DNA of 64,000 nucleotides from CBDDLJ01 sp965230635. Lineage in GTDB: Bacteria; Pseudomonadota; Gammaproteobacteria; UBA1113. The notes under the pieces were generated by a model that saw nothing but the letters and a program-made list of their open reading frames with translations, did no database searches and had not been told where the DNA came from. The stretch spans positions 248,001 through 312,000 of the forward strand of contig CBDDLJ010000016.1 of assembly GCA_965230635.1 (NCBI GenBank). The letters are read 5' to 3'. How positions within the stretch are numbered: the stretch's first letter is position 1; each line of letters begins with the position of its first letter. Below, in pieces: positions 45,156-55,137 of this stretch. Position numbers and translations under genes: made by a program.

Positions 45156-45803
45156 TTATGTAGAGGGTGTCTTATGTTTTTTTAACCGGTATCGTATCCA
45201 CTCAAGCAAAATTGGCGTTAGTGATAAGCCAATGATGGTGACAATTACTAATGAAAAATTATTTTTAATCAAAGGGATATTACCAAACCAATAGGCAGCA
45301 TAACTGATCAGGCCGACCCACAGTATGCCACCAATGACATTGTAAGTGAGAAAGCGACGGTATTGCATGTTACTGATTCCAGCAACAAAGGGCGCAAAGG
45401 TGCGAACAATCGGGATAAAGCGGGCGATAATGATAGTTTTACCGCCATAATTTTCGTAAAAACGTTGGGTACGTTGTAAGTATTCAATTTTGAAGAATGT
45501 CGCTGATTTTTGCTGGAAAATTTTAGGGCTGAGGTGATGTCCAATCCAGTAATTGACGGTGTCGCCGAAAATAGCGGCAATGATTAATAAAAATACAAGA
45601 AAATGAATATTCATTTGCCCCATAGCCGCCAACGTACCTGCTGAAAATAAAAGAGAGTCACCGGGTAAAAATGGCGTGATGACGAAAGCAGTTTCGCAGA
45701 AGATAATCAGAAAGAGAAACCCATAAATCCATGTTTCATATTCTACGGTAAATGCATACAAGTGTTGGTCAAGGTGTAGGATGTAGTCAAAAAATTGTAT
45801 CAT
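45156..45803 (-). CDS. DedA-family membrane protein
   Basis: The protein shows the family signatures FCETAFVITPFLPGDSLLF and RFIPIVRTFAPFVAG, with about five hydrophobic segments. DedA proteins are inner-membrane transporters or flippases important for membrane potential and polymyxin resistance; several transport undecaprenyl phosphate or phospholipids. I chose the start at 45803 because E. coli DedA begins at the matching place (215 residues here against 219). In-frame ATGs at 45812 and 45863 are alternatives. It precedes hemJ in the same operon. Confidence 0.88.
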   Translation of the reverse strand: MIQFFDYILHLDQHLYAFTVEYETWIYGFLFLIIFCETAFVITPFLPGDSLLFSAGTLAAMGQMNIHFLVFLLIIAAIFGDTVNYWIGHHLSPKIFQQKSATFFKIEYLQRTQRFYENYGGKTIIIARFIPIVRTFAPFVAGISNMQYRRFLTYNVIGGILWVGLISYAAYWFGNIPLIKNNFSLVIVTIIGLSLTPILLEWIRYRLKKHKTPST

Positions 45804-45993
45804 TATTTCCATTAATCGAGCTGCCCACGTGAACAATGTGTTTTGCTTATAAATTGCCAACAAACATCGCTACTATAACGGATCTATCATCAACTATCCA
45901 TGAGAATACAGTAGAAAATCATCAACTTTCTGGTATTAATGGTGATTTTCTGTTATCTTATCGCAACAACACTGAACTCACATGGAGAAGAAC

Positions 45994-46425
45994 ATGAGTG
46001 ATTATCAGCATATTTTATTAGCAACAGATTTAACAGCGACCGGGGAGCTAACTGCTCGTAAAGCGCGAGAATTAGCGGATAAATATAATGCAAAATTAAG
46101 TATGGTTCATGTGGTTGAATCTTTACCAGGATATGCCAGTGGTTATATTGGTGTGGTTGATTTAGAAGAAGAAATGAAAGAAGAAGCCGGCAGCAAATTA
46201 TCCGATATGGGTAAAATCTTTCAGGTATCAGAAACCGATCAGTATCTAGAAATGGGCTCGCCTAAAATTATGATTCTTGATCTTGCGAAGGAATTAGCTG
46301 TTAATTTGATTGTATTGGGTAGTCATGGTCGTCATGGTTTAGAGCGTTTGCTAGGTTCAACATCTTCTTCTGTACTACATGGCAGTTTATGCGATGTATT
46401 GATTGTACACCATCAGAAAACATAG
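45994..46425 (+). CDS. uspA: Universal stress protein, UspA family
   Basis: The protein starts SDYQHILLATDL and has the ATP-type loop VLGSHGRHGLERLLGSTSSSVL near the C-terminus, with the GxxG and S/T residues of nucleotide-binding Usp proteins. The start at 45994 is preferred over the ATG at 45982, because GGAGAAG (45984-45990) then sits at normal spacing as its ribosome site. Length of 143 residues fits the family. Usp proteins support survival in stress or stationary phase. The gene is divergent from dedA. Confidence 0.92.
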   Translation: MSDYQHILLATDLTATGELTARKARELADKYNAKLSMVHVVESLPGYASGYIGVVDLEEEMKEEAGSKLSDMGKIFQVSETDQYLEMGSPKIMILDLAKELAVNLIVLGSHGRHGLERLLGSTSSSVLHGSLCDVLIVHHQKT

Positions 46426-46599
46426 TATTAACGTGGTACACAGTATTGTCAATGCATGCGAGTCTAGTATGGCAAAAATAAATTTGTTGAGCCTTCCTTC
46501 ACGTCTAAACATGCAATATACCGCACTGCTTGAAACAATTATCAGTTTACCCATTTGCGCCACGAGGTAATAAGGTAAGTAAACGGAGCAAGCCAAGTG

Positions 46600-48666
46600 A
46601 TGCAGAGAGCGATGAAGCAGAGAAAGCAGCCAATGATGTCTAGCCGAGTTGGTAGGAGGAATTCAACAACTGTGCTGATGCCACCCGCTGTTGTGTGTCG
46701 AGTAGCATATTCAGGTACATCCAGTGTCACTCAAGATACATTGTGGTTAGCAGATATTTTAAAAGCGCACAGTAGACAATTATTGCATGATTTAAAACAC
46801 AGATTTCCGAAAGATGTTGCTTTTCCAAATCTGACCCATCAGCGGATCGTTATGGCGATTCACCAGGTTGATGAGACGATTTCTTTTGAGCGTATGTCAC
46901 TATTTTTCCAAAAAGTGTTGCACGAAGCGAATCAATTTTTGCGTGCTAGAGGATTCTTTAAGAAAGAGAAGCATACTGTCGAGTTAATTATCGCATTAAA
47001 GCAGTTTTTAGTAGGTGTTAAAAAACGACCGGTTATAATAAAAGACATCTATAATGAATTACAACAATATTATAAAAAAGAGATGGAGGTATATAAAAAG
47101 TTAAAAAAAGACACTTGCGCGTTATTAAAACAGCGACAAAAAGCATTATTGAACAGTCAGCAAAGACAACATTGTGACATGCTGAGAGAAGTTTCTGTTC
47201 GATTTTGGCAGTTAAATAAGCATTGCAATCAATCAACCGATAGAAATAATTATTTGGACAGCACATATCCGATTCCCTCTGGAGATCCGTTGCGCATATT
47301 TGTATTTATTACAAATCAACGTAAAAACTTATTACAGTTTTTAGTTGAAACGGCTTATCCAAAAGAAGCACAAATGACAGTGAATATATTAAGAGAATAT
47401 ATTAAAGTGTTATCTGTAGCGGATTTGAGCACTTTTCAATGGCCTCAGGCATTACGTTTTCATTGTCCAGTATTACAAGATAAATTTGAGGGTTTACGCA
47501 GTCAGATTGATGTCAAGCAGGAAAAGGTAAGCAAATTAAATTTAGAGGGAATATTAGTTAACACTTCTGAGAGCTATAAACATCGCCGTCAAGTTTATTT
47601 TTTCAGGTATTTACATTATTTCGCTATTAATATAGAGAAACCTTTAAATTTAGATGCTCCTTTTCAATTTCCTGAGGAAAAGCCAATGTTTGATATATCG
47701 GCCGCTTTGCAGCGCATCTTAGCGAAGGAGCTTGATGATATATGTTCTGCTTTTGTTACACCGGATGAGTCTTCATATGCTTGTTGTAGCATTTATAATG
47801 AGATAGTAAATGCATTCCATGATTTTTTCTGTAAAAGAAAACAGATAAATGAACTGGATACCCACTTTGCTCAAGCAAGAGAACTTGCCACGACGTATTT
47901 ATTGCAGCCTGTATGGATTTATAGTAAAGATGAGGATACATTACAGATTATTACTACGCTATTTAAATTTATGGCTAAATATAATGGGTATCTAACGATT
48001 ATAGCCGCATTAAACCCAGTCAATAAGACACTTGTAGAGCAGCGGCAGCAACTTTATCAGCGTAAAATAGCAGGTGAAAAAACGCTAAGGAAAAAAGTGA
48101 GACAATTAACAAAAGCTACCGTTAGCCAAAATGAAGGTATTGATCATATTAGAAAGCAAATCGCTCATTTATCAACATCAGTGAATTATTCATTTTTAAG
48201 CGAATCAACTCATACAGTTATTGCGGCACAACATGAATGTGAAGCATTACCAGATATTGTGTTGAATATTACGTTTGCTCGGCTACTATTGGTTAAGTTT
48301 TTATCTACAACAGCATTAACCGAGGAAGCCGTGACAGCAAAAGCATTATTATTGGAGTTACGATCACAACTGTCTCATGAGGATTTATCTAATATAAAAT
48401 GGACAGCATGCTTTCAGAACGCAGGCTTACAACGATTGTTTGGAACATTACTTAAATCTGATAGTAAGGATGAATTACGTTGGAAGGAAGCGTTGGCTCA
48501 GTCTGCACACGTCAAGTCAAAAACAAACCTTGCCACTCTCGAGGAAATTCAAACCTTTCGAGAGACAGTTTTTGATGTATATCTAGCCAGTAGAAAAATT
48601 GAGTTGAATAATGTTTTTCCAGATGCAATGGTACAATCCATAGAATCTCCCTTTTCAATATCATAA
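46600..48666 (+). CDS. Unknown 688-residue helical protein with an internal repeat, candidate effector
   Basis: The ATG at 46600 follows GGAG by 11 bases (a GTG at 46597 is also possible). The protein is rich in Lys, Leu and Gln and nearly all helical, with no signal or membrane segment. Two related modules are visible about 320 residues apart: residues about 235-305 (VFITNQRKNLLQFL, then LSVADLSTFQWPQAL) and about 554-622 (ITFARLLLVKFL, then LSHEDLSNIKWTACF). A coiled-coil-prone region lies near residues 150-180. I cannot assign a function. It resembles in composition other large helical proteins in this window. Confidence 0.68.
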   Translation: MQRAMKQRKQPMMSSRVGRRNSTTVLMPPAVVCRVAYSGTSSVTQDTLWLADILKAHSRQLLHDLKHRFPKDVAFPNLTHQRIVMAIHQVDETISFERMSLFFQKVLHEANQFLRARGFFKKEKHTVELIIALKQFLVGVKKRPVIIKDIYNELQQYYKKEMEVYKKLKKDTCALLKQRQKALLNSQQRQHCDMLREVSVRFWQLNKHCNQSTDRNNYLDSTYPIPSGDPLRIFVFITNQRKNLLQFLVETAYPKEAQMTVNILREYIKVLSVADLSTFQWPQALRFHCPVLQDKFEGLRSQIDVKQEKVSKLNLEGILVNTSESYKHRRQVYFFRYLHYFAINIEKPLNLDAPFQFPEEKPMFDISAALQRILAKELDDICSAFVTPDESSYACCSIYNEIVNAFHDFFCKRKQINELDTHFAQARELATTYLLQPVWIYSKDEDTLQIITTLFKFMAKYNGYLTIIAALNPVNKTLVEQRQQLYQRKIAGEKTLRKKVRQLTKATVSQNEGIDHIRKQIAHLSTSVNYSFLSESTHTVIAAQHECEALPDIVLNITFARLLLVKFLSTTALTEEAVTAKALLLELRSQLSHEDLSNIKWTACFQNAGLQRLFGTLLKSDSKDELRWKEALAQSAHVKSKTNLATLEEIQTFRETVFDVYLASRKIELNNVFPDAMVQSIESPFSIS

Positions 48667-48769
48667 GGTTATGATTTTTCAGTGCTACTGAGGTACCGCA
48701 ACATTCTTTGATAATCGTGTGATCACTGGGATAGTAAGTCTTTTTTACAGGTAGATGAGGATAGTATTT

Positions 48770-48872
48770 TAGCCAAAGTCATGCTAAAGTACGGGTAGAT
48801 TGGGAGCTCATAATTGTATGTTTTTTGATCTTATGGAACTTATGATGTGAAAATAATTAAGGGGTGTGAGTT
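48770..48872 (+). repeat. Duplicated upstream region, copy 1
   Basis: This leader resembles 50850-50950: both contain GTCATGCTA, a TTTTGAT-like block, an AAAATAATTA run just before the ribosome site, and the ATGATAAAT start. It shows that the two coiled-coil genes arose by a duplication that included their control region. Confidence 0.6.
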
Positions 48873-50450
48873 ATGATAAATAAGGGTAGTATTAGTAGTG
48901 CTAATGATGTAGAAAATCTTGCTCGGCAAGATTCTTCCAGTAGTGAGAAAGAACTTGAGCAAACTGCTCTGTCTGAGGAGCTTAGAAATGCGCATGACGA
49001 AGAGTTCTGGGGATTGGTTAAGAAAGCTTATCAAAGTCATTACACTGAGCGTTTTCAGGCAGATACATTGGAGATAATGAAGCTAGAGCAATTATCTCGT
49101 CGAGGGGACGTTAGAAATGCTTTAAGATTAAAAGAGCTTTTGCATGAGTACCCTAAAGCATTCAGAGATGCAGTAACAACATTGAAAAGTTGTCTAGATA
49201 AACAAGATACACCAACAGATGATGTATTGATAGCAATAAAAGCGGCAAGTAAGAAGATTAAACAAACTTACCTGATGGCTTCTACCGCTCAAGCGGAAAC
49301 GAGCATGATGAGTAGTAGTGCTACCATCCGTTATGACGCTAAAAACCCTGAGGTCATTGAATTCCGTGATGCGCTCAACCACATTGTTAGTTACTGTAAG
49401 GTAGCGGCTAAATTTCGGTTAAGTGCCAATAAGCAGTTGCCACTAGACATACGACAACGATCGGGGCAAGAGGAAGCACTTATAAAAGACATTAAGGATT
49501 TAAAAGGAGAATTGAGTCGAAAAGCTCATGAGTTAGAGGCACTAACACTCAGGCTGAATTTTGTGACAGAACAGGCAGAAAAAGCGAAAGGTACGAACAC
49601 AGAATATCAGAATACCAATAAGGAATTATCAGACAAGATAAACTCACTTAACATGGATATTTACAAAATAGAGTTAGAGAAGAAAAATTTAGATCAAAAA
49701 CTTAAAGAGATGGCGCCAAAGCTAGAAAAAAGTGACAATCAATTAAATCAATTTCGTCAAGAAGTGGCAACGTTAACTGAGCAAGCTAAGTCTTTAAACG
49801 CAATGGTAGCACAAAAAGACGGAAAGATAAAAGAGCTAGGAGATAAAATTGCAAGACAAAAGGAACACAAGGAAGAATTAAGAGAAGTAAGCCTTCAAGC
49901 GGAAAATGACCAGAGAGAACTTTTCAAAGCTATTATTAACGCTACTGCTTCTGTAGACGATGAAGCAGCTAAGGAGCTTAGGCGTCAATCAACGGCAGTG
50001 ATGAATCGAATGAACAAAAATGCTAAACAGGTCATTATTAATAGGCGAAGGGCGACTATGGGGAGTAAAGCCGGCGGTGCTAAAAAGGGCAGTCGAATGA
50101 AATATTTTAACCTTCATAGACAAAAACTTCTGACGCACTTGTTTGAATTGCATCAATCAAAACCTAACGAGGCTAAACAATGCCTTAACATTTTCAGGGA
50201 AAATATTGATGCTGCTAATCTTATGACTATTATCGATGCATGTGGAGAGGATAGCAAAGGCATATTGAAACTATTTTATGTAGATGACCAAAAGGAGTAT
50301 GAAGCACATTTTAAAAAAATAGTTACAGCTAATAAACACAGAAAAGGGGCAGCGCTAATTGACCACGTGCGCAGTCAGTTTGATCAATTGTTGGAAGAGT
50401 ATAACATCACTTTATCGTCACCTACGGTTAGTTCAACACCAACACCTTAA
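48873..50450 (+). CDS. Coiled-coil protein, paralog 1, candidate effector
   Basis: This 525-residue protein has a short Ser-rich N-terminus, a helical domain (about 40-200), and a long coiled coil from about 205 to 355 with heptad-like spacing of Leu. A C-terminal domain shared with the next paralog follows, including LRRQSTAVMN and KYFNLHRQKLLTHLFELH and the sequence after them. AGGGG ten bases before the ATG supports the start. A GC-rich hairpin follows. There are no membrane or signal segments. I do not recognise the family. Its size, coiled coil and tandem duplication match patterns of secreted proteins in intracellular bacteria, which is inference. Confidence 0.7.
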   Translation: MINKGSISSANDVENLARQDSSSSEKELEQTALSEELRNAHDEEFWGLVKKAYQSHYTERFQADTLEIMKLEQLSRRGDVRNALRLKELLHEYPKAFRDAVTTLKSCLDKQDTPTDDVLIAIKAASKKIKQTYLMASTAQAETSMMSSSATIRYDAKNPEVIEFRDALNHIVSYCKVAAKFRLSANKQLPLDIRQRSGQEEALIKDIKDLKGELSRKAHELEALTLRLNFVTEQAEKAKGTNTEYQNTNKELSDKINSLNMDIYKIELEKKNLDQKLKEMAPKLEKSDNQLNQFRQEVATLTEQAKSLNAMVAQKDGKIKELGDKIARQKEHKEELREVSLQAENDQRELFKAIINATASVDDEAAKELRRQSTAVMNRMNKNAKQVIINRRRATMGSKAGGAKKGSRMKYFNLHRQKLLTHLFELHQSKPNEAKQCLNIFRENIDAANLMTIIDACGEDSKGILKLFYVDDQKEYEAHFKKIVTANKHRKGAALIDHVRSQFDQLLEEYNITLSSPTVSSTPTP

Positions 50451-50467
50451 GCTTGTATCAATGTAAT

Positions 50468-50501
50468 AATCCCCGCGGCTCACATGCGTGTCGCGGGGAT
50501 T
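50468..50501 (+). terminator. GC-rich hairpin after coiled-coil gene 1
   Basis: A perfect ten-bp stem (AATCCCCGCG with its complement) and a 14-base loop follow the stop by 17 bases. No T-run follows. The remaining 50502-50850 holds no gene or other clear feature. Confidence 0.6.
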
Positions 50502-50849
50502 AATTCTGAAACCAGAATTGCTTGACTATCTGGTGATGTCACAATCGTTATTATGGTTGTTATCTGCAATCATCCGCCATCCGCTGCAAGTGCAATAAGG
50601 CAAAAACTGTAGGTAAATAATATGTGTGATATTTGCCTATTTTGTTGGTAGCTATAGATGCTGTTTAGCACTTGCTGTAGAATATTCTGGTCAACTGGGT
50701 GGCAAAAAATGGTTTTAAAATGCACATGTTATGCTTTTTACGGTGCTTTTTTCGCCGGCTATTCTTGTGATTCTGATTTAAATAAGTACATTTATTATCG
50801 ATTCTAGCAATAATATGCCATGACAAATGATTTTATCATAGTATTTTGA

Positions 50850-50950
50850 AGATAGTCATGCTAGAGTTTTACTGATTTGAAGCTAACTGTTGTGTTAGTT
50901 TTGATTTTATAGGGCTTATCATATAGAAAATAATTAGGGGGAGCTTAGTA
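50850..50950 (+). repeat. Duplicated upstream region, copy 2
   Basis: This leader matches 48770-48872 in order of blocks (GTCATGCTA, TTTTGAT, AAAATAATTAGGGG). AGGGGG serves as the ribosome site of the second coiled-coil gene. Confidence 0.6.
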
Positions 50951-52441
50951 ATGATAAATGATGATAATGATAGTGGTTTTGAAAAAAAAGTGGGTGAGTC
51001 GCCACTAGTAATCGACAGTTCAAGTAATACGACTTCACGCAGTTGTTCTCCTTTGGAGAGACCTCATGTTAATTTACCCGTTGTTACAGTTGCTCAGCAA
51101 TCGTTGTCTAAGAATATTCATGATTGTCGTGTGTGGGAGATGATTAAGAAAGTGCTAGAGCAGCATGATACTGAGACGTATAAAGTAGCTGTGCGTATGA
51201 TCAATGAGCTTTATGACACACAAGATGAGAATACTAAGAATCAGGATCTATTGCTGGAGTTTCTAGCCAATTATCCTCCAGAATATAGAAATGCAATCCA
51301 GGCATTAAACGATTTATTTAAGCAATCTGAAACATTATCAACGGAAGATGCGGTAAAAATAATAACGATGCATGTGGATACTATTCAGGATAACTATATA
51401 AAACCTGTTATTACACAAAAAATACCAGGTTGGACCAGCTACCTATCCGCTGGCTACCTATCATCAAAAGCTATCCCTAAATCTGATTGTGCGCTCGACT
51501 TATATAAATCTCTTTTGGGAATTCAATATTATAGCCAGCATGCAGCTGACTTTCGTCTGCAAGCAAATCCAGCAACACCTAAACAAAACGTTTTTGTTAC
51601 TGATAGTAGAAAGCAAATGAGACAGGTTTCAGAATTGCAAGATTCTTTAGAAGAAGCAAGAGAGGAGCTCAAAAAACTGTATGGTCAATATCAGCAATTA
51701 GAAGCGGATAGGAAGACTGATTTACAAAAAGAACAAGCAGCAGAACAGATAAACTCACAACAGCAGGATGAAATTAGTCAATTGAAAGAAGAGGTGTTAG
51801 ATCTTAAAAAGAAACTATGTACAGCAGAAACAACAATCAGAGTAGAAAAAAAGTACTTTACGCAAACAATTGAGGAAAAAAATAAGAAGATCAAACAACA
51901 AAAAACAAAAAGCGGCCTTTTGAAAGTTGAAGTAGAGAAAGCTAACAATAATGTTATGAAGCTTATGACTTCTTCTTCTGATGAGAGTAGACGACGTCAA
52001 TCAACTCAAATTTTAAATGAGCGGACTAAGCAGTTACAAACGAGAGAGAGACGGTTGACTCAACAATTAAAAAATAAAGAGGACTTCTGGAAATATTTTA
52101 ATAGAGAGAGGCAACATTTATTGCACGATTTATTTGACTTTCATGCAGAAAATCCAATAGAGGCGAAAAAATGCTTAGAAAAATTTAGACAGCATATTGG
52201 TGCAAAGAAAGTCAGTGAAATTATATGTTGTTTTGAGTCGACATATGAGCAGAAATTTAGCGCAAGGAAAGTGGATGATGAGAGTAGTTATACAAAGCGT
52301 GGTAACAATATAATCCAGGCAAAGAAACTTGGCAATAATGACGGTCTAATTAAATTTTTACAGGGTAAGTTTGATGAGTTATTGAAACAAGAAACTGAAT
52401 CAGATAATACAACAGTGCATTCTTCTTCTTTTGCATGTTAA
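50951..52441 (+). CDS. Coiled-coil protein, paralog 2, candidate effector
   Basis: This 496-residue protein is a tandem paralog of the gene before it. The layout is the same: a Ser/Pro-rich N-terminus, a helical domain (about 50-210) with an FLANYPPEYRNAIQAL segment matching LLHEYPKAFRDAVTTL in paralog 1, a coiled coil (about 220-345), and a conserved end with SRRRQSTQILN and KYFNRERQHLLHDLFDFH. Overall identity is modest, so the duplication is not recent. It ends at a hairpin shared with the convergent gene. Function unknown. Confidence 0.7.
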   Translation: MINDDNDSGFEKKVGESPLVIDSSSNTTSRSCSPLERPHVNLPVVTVAQQSLSKNIHDCRVWEMIKKVLEQHDTETYKVAVRMINELYDTQDENTKNQDLLLEFLANYPPEYRNAIQALNDLFKQSETLSTEDAVKIITMHVDTIQDNYIKPVITQKIPGWTSYLSAGYLSSKAIPKSDCALDLYKSLLGIQYYSQHAADFRLQANPATPKQNVFVTDSRKQMRQVSELQDSLEEAREELKKLYGQYQQLEADRKTDLQKEQAAEQINSQQQDEISQLKEEVLDLKKKLCTAETTIRVEKKYFTQTIEEKNKKIKQQKTKSGLLKVEVEKANNNVMKLMTSSSDESRRRQSTQILNERTKQLQTRERRLTQQLKNKEDFWKYFNRERQHLLHDLFDFHAENPIEAKKCLEKFRQHIGAKKVSEIICCFESTYEQKFSARKVDDESSYTKRGNNIIQAKKLGNNDGLIKFLQGKFDELLKQETESDNTTVHSSSFAC

Positions 52442-52460
52442 GCTAACAGTAAAGGCAGAT

Positions 52461-52484
52461 CCCTGCAACTTATTTGTTGCAGGG
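52461..52484. terminator. Hairpin between convergent unknown genes
   Basis: A perfect nine-bp stem (CCCTGCAAC with GTTGCAGGG) and a six-base loop sit between the stop codons of the two convergent genes. It is a good candidate for a bidirectional terminator, though T-runs are weak. Confidence 0.6.
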
Positions 52485-52485
52485 G

Positions 52486-54990
52486 TTACTGAAATAGTAC
52501 TCTTCTAGCGCTTGGTTGTGTCCCGTTATTATCAATTGCTATTAAAGATTTTTTAGGGGTGTGTCTACTAATAACATTGTTACCATCATTTCCCCATTTT
52601 TTTTGATATAAATCAGGATATCTTTTTTCTAACTCTGCTGCATTGTCATAGATAGCTTGTATTTTCTCTGTCAGCTCTTGTTTTCTGTTCGATGTTGAAT
52701 TTTTTAATTGCTCAATAAATTCTTTTAGCGAACAACGAGGAGGTCGAGTAATTATTTGATTATGTTGATTGAAAAAACTTATCTTGCTTGGTGTACTAAA
52801 AGGAATGCTAGTATTTAGTTGATCAGCATCCATTGTATTAAAATACACACTTTGACTGCCAGCAACATTCGTAATAGAAATATCTGTTTCCTCATTTTCT
52901 TTTAGAGCACTGAACTGAGTAAAATCAACTGAATCTTCTTCAACAGTAAAATTAACTGAGTCCTCTCCGGTAAAATCAGCTATATCACTCAAATTCATTT
53001 CATCGTCCGAAGTAAAATCAACTGAATCTTTGTTCAACTTTGCAAAAAAGTTAAATGCCATACGAATATTATCTATCATTATATAAAAATCATCAGCATC
53101 TTTGCTATTCTTCTTGTTAATGATTATATCCGCACAGATTGTAACGATAGCCTCGAGGTAGCTTGTGCATACTATATCAATTTTTTCTTCAAGTATTTCC
53201 TGGGTTAATGATAGCGAGAATACATCACTGCTATGATTCTCATGGTTGTCTATCTCATCTACAGTAAAAGGTGTATCTTTTGAATTGTATGTCTCTGTTG
53301 GATCCTGACTCATTGCTTCGGGCAAATCAATAACACTTGATGATGAGCCGGCATGCAGTTCCTGTGACTTTTTTTGAATTTTTCCTAGCCATTGGTCACT
53401 GCAGTTTTTATAAGTGCCATACTTTATTAATGCTTTCTTGATAGGGCTAATTTTTTGTTTAAATTCCAAATCCAGTAATTGGCTCCAGAGAGCACTATTA
53501 TCTAAACGTTTCCAATAAGCATGAGCGTTGGTTGGCCCATCAGAAAATAATGCAATTAACCTATCACGTTGTGTTTTTTTATCATTTGAGATATTTAAAA
53601 TGCACTGCGCAACGACATTAGCAGGAACAAAAGTGCGTGACTGCTTGCCTTGACACGCTGTAATTAACACACTAGGCTCTAATGCAGTAAATAATTTTTC
53701 ATAGGATTTATCCCAGTGTGGCCATTTTGTTTTATTTTTGTTGAATTTATCAAATAATAACTGGCTAAATAAAACATTTTGTTGTATGACGTTGATAGCA
53801 GTCCTAGACTCTAACAAACTATGAAGAATATGATTATTTGCTAGCAATGCTTTAAATAATATTTTAGCTTGTTGTGCGTGTGACTCGATGAGTTTTTTCA
53901 TATCTTTTGAAGTATTAGTCTGTGATTTATTATCACAAATAAGATTATTTAAAAAACTCATTAATATGTCTATCTTTTCGTTATTTGGACCTTGTAGTTG
54001 TTCTGCTAACAGTGTGCTTCTGTTAGCTAATCTTGAGTCAATAATAAATGTCAACTCATGTAAAGCTGTTTTACACTCTTCAATATATATTGAGAGTGTT
54101 TCTTTTCCGTCTAAGGTGCACTCTGCTTTTTTAAAAAAATTATCTATGGTCATTATCACATCTGCATCCCATCTTGAAGGAAAGTTGTTTTTAAGCTTTT
54201 TAACAAAATACTCATCGCCAAAAAATCTGAGCACAGAAAGGGGCATCACATTATTTTGGTAGTCTGCTAATAGACTCTCAAAAAAGAATGACTGTGATTT
54301 CATTACAGTGAAAATTTTAACTGCATCCTTATAATTCTCGCTATCTGCAAGATAATCGAGAAAAGCATTTTTTGTTGGCTTATGTATAAGTAATGTAGCC
54401 CATATTGATATCATTGCATGTTGTTGCTTCTTTTTGCAGTAATAATTAAGTAATTGCACAAGATGGAGAAAGTTGCTGGTGCCATCTTCTGATTTGGATT
54501 TCAATGCTTCGACAAAGTCTACAATGAGGCGGTTATTTTTATCGGTTATTTCCTTAGGCAGTTTTCTTAAAATGGCTTGTAGATAATAATAATTATGTAT
54601 TGTTGCACATTGCAGCGTAGCATTGGCAGCGTTTTGTTTGAAAAAATAATTGGAAATAGGTTTTAACTGAGTCGGTTTAATTTGTAAGTCAATATCATAC
54701 AAACTGACTTTTTCATTAAAATAAGTAAATAAGCTTTTCAAATTTTTATAAAATATACAGTCTTTTTCAATTTTGTCTGGGTTGTATAGGATATCATGGA
54801 GTTTTTTTACAATGGTCGGCGATAGAGTAAAATAGTTAATATTACCTCGATGGATTTCTTTTGCAAATGTCCATAAATATTTATTGGTATTTCCTATTAC
54901 AGGGTAGTCTTGGTTGATTTGTTTTTTGTTTGTTTCATGCGCCAGTTTGGTGACAAACTGTGTAAATTCACGTTCAGACTTTTTACCCAT
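52486..54990 (-). CDS. Unknown 834-residue protein with acidic DSVDFT repeats, candidate effector
   Basis: The protein is largely helical to about residue 550, then polar and probably disordered, with a short helical part (about 735-790) near the end. An acidic segment encoded around 52914-53034 repeats DSVDFT, ADFT and DSVNFT four times. There is no signal peptide or membrane segment. The ATG at 54990 has an AGGGTAAT-like ribosome site. I cannot assign a family. The length, disorder and neighbourhood suggest the same class as the other large unknown proteins here. Confidence 0.67.
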   Translation of the reverse strand: MGKKSEREFTQFVTKLAHETNKKQINQDYPVIGNTNKYLWTFAKEIHRGNINYFTLSPTIVKKLHDILYNPDKIEKDCIFYKNLKSLFTYFNEKVSLYDIDLQIKPTQLKPISNYFFKQNAANATLQCATIHNYYYLQAILRKLPKEITDKNNRLIVDFVEALKSKSEDGTSNFLHLVQLLNYYCKKKQQHAMISIWATLLIHKPTKNAFLDYLADSENYKDAVKIFTVMKSQSFFFESLLADYQNNVMPLSVLRFFGDEYFVKKLKNNFPSRWDADVIMTIDNFFKKAECTLDGKETLSIYIEECKTALHELTFIIDSRLANRSTLLAEQLQGPNNEKIDILMSFLNNLICDNKSQTNTSKDMKKLIESHAQQAKILFKALLANNHILHSLLESRTAINVIQQNVLFSQLLFDKFNKNKTKWPHWDKSYEKLFTALEPSVLITACQGKQSRTFVPANVVAQCILNISNDKKTQRDRLIALFSDGPTNAHAYWKRLDNSALWSQLLDLEFKQKISPIKKALIKYGTYKNCSDQWLGKIQKKSQELHAGSSSSVIDLPEAMSQDPTETYNSKDTPFTVDEIDNHENHSSDVFSLSLTQEILEEKIDIVCTSYLEAIVTICADIIINKKNSKDADDFYIMIDNIRMAFNFFAKLNKDSVDFTSDDEMNLSDIADFTGEDSVNFTVEEDSVDFTQFSALKENEETDISITNVAGSQSVYFNTMDADQLNTSIPFSTPSKISFFNQHNQIITRPPRCSLKEFIEQLKNSTSNRKQELTEKIQAIYDNAAELEKRYPDLYQKKWGNDGNNVISRHTPKKSLIAIDNNGTQPSARRVLFQ

Positions 54991-55137
54991 AATTATTACC
55001 CTATCATCACTTGTTCAAAATTTAATCTGAGCGGTTAGTCACACTCACTTGCTTTATTTCTGTGAGCATGTATAACACAGTCGTTTAATCTTGTCAAAAC
55101 TTTAAATGTTCATCAACGTGTCGATAACATGGCTGTT

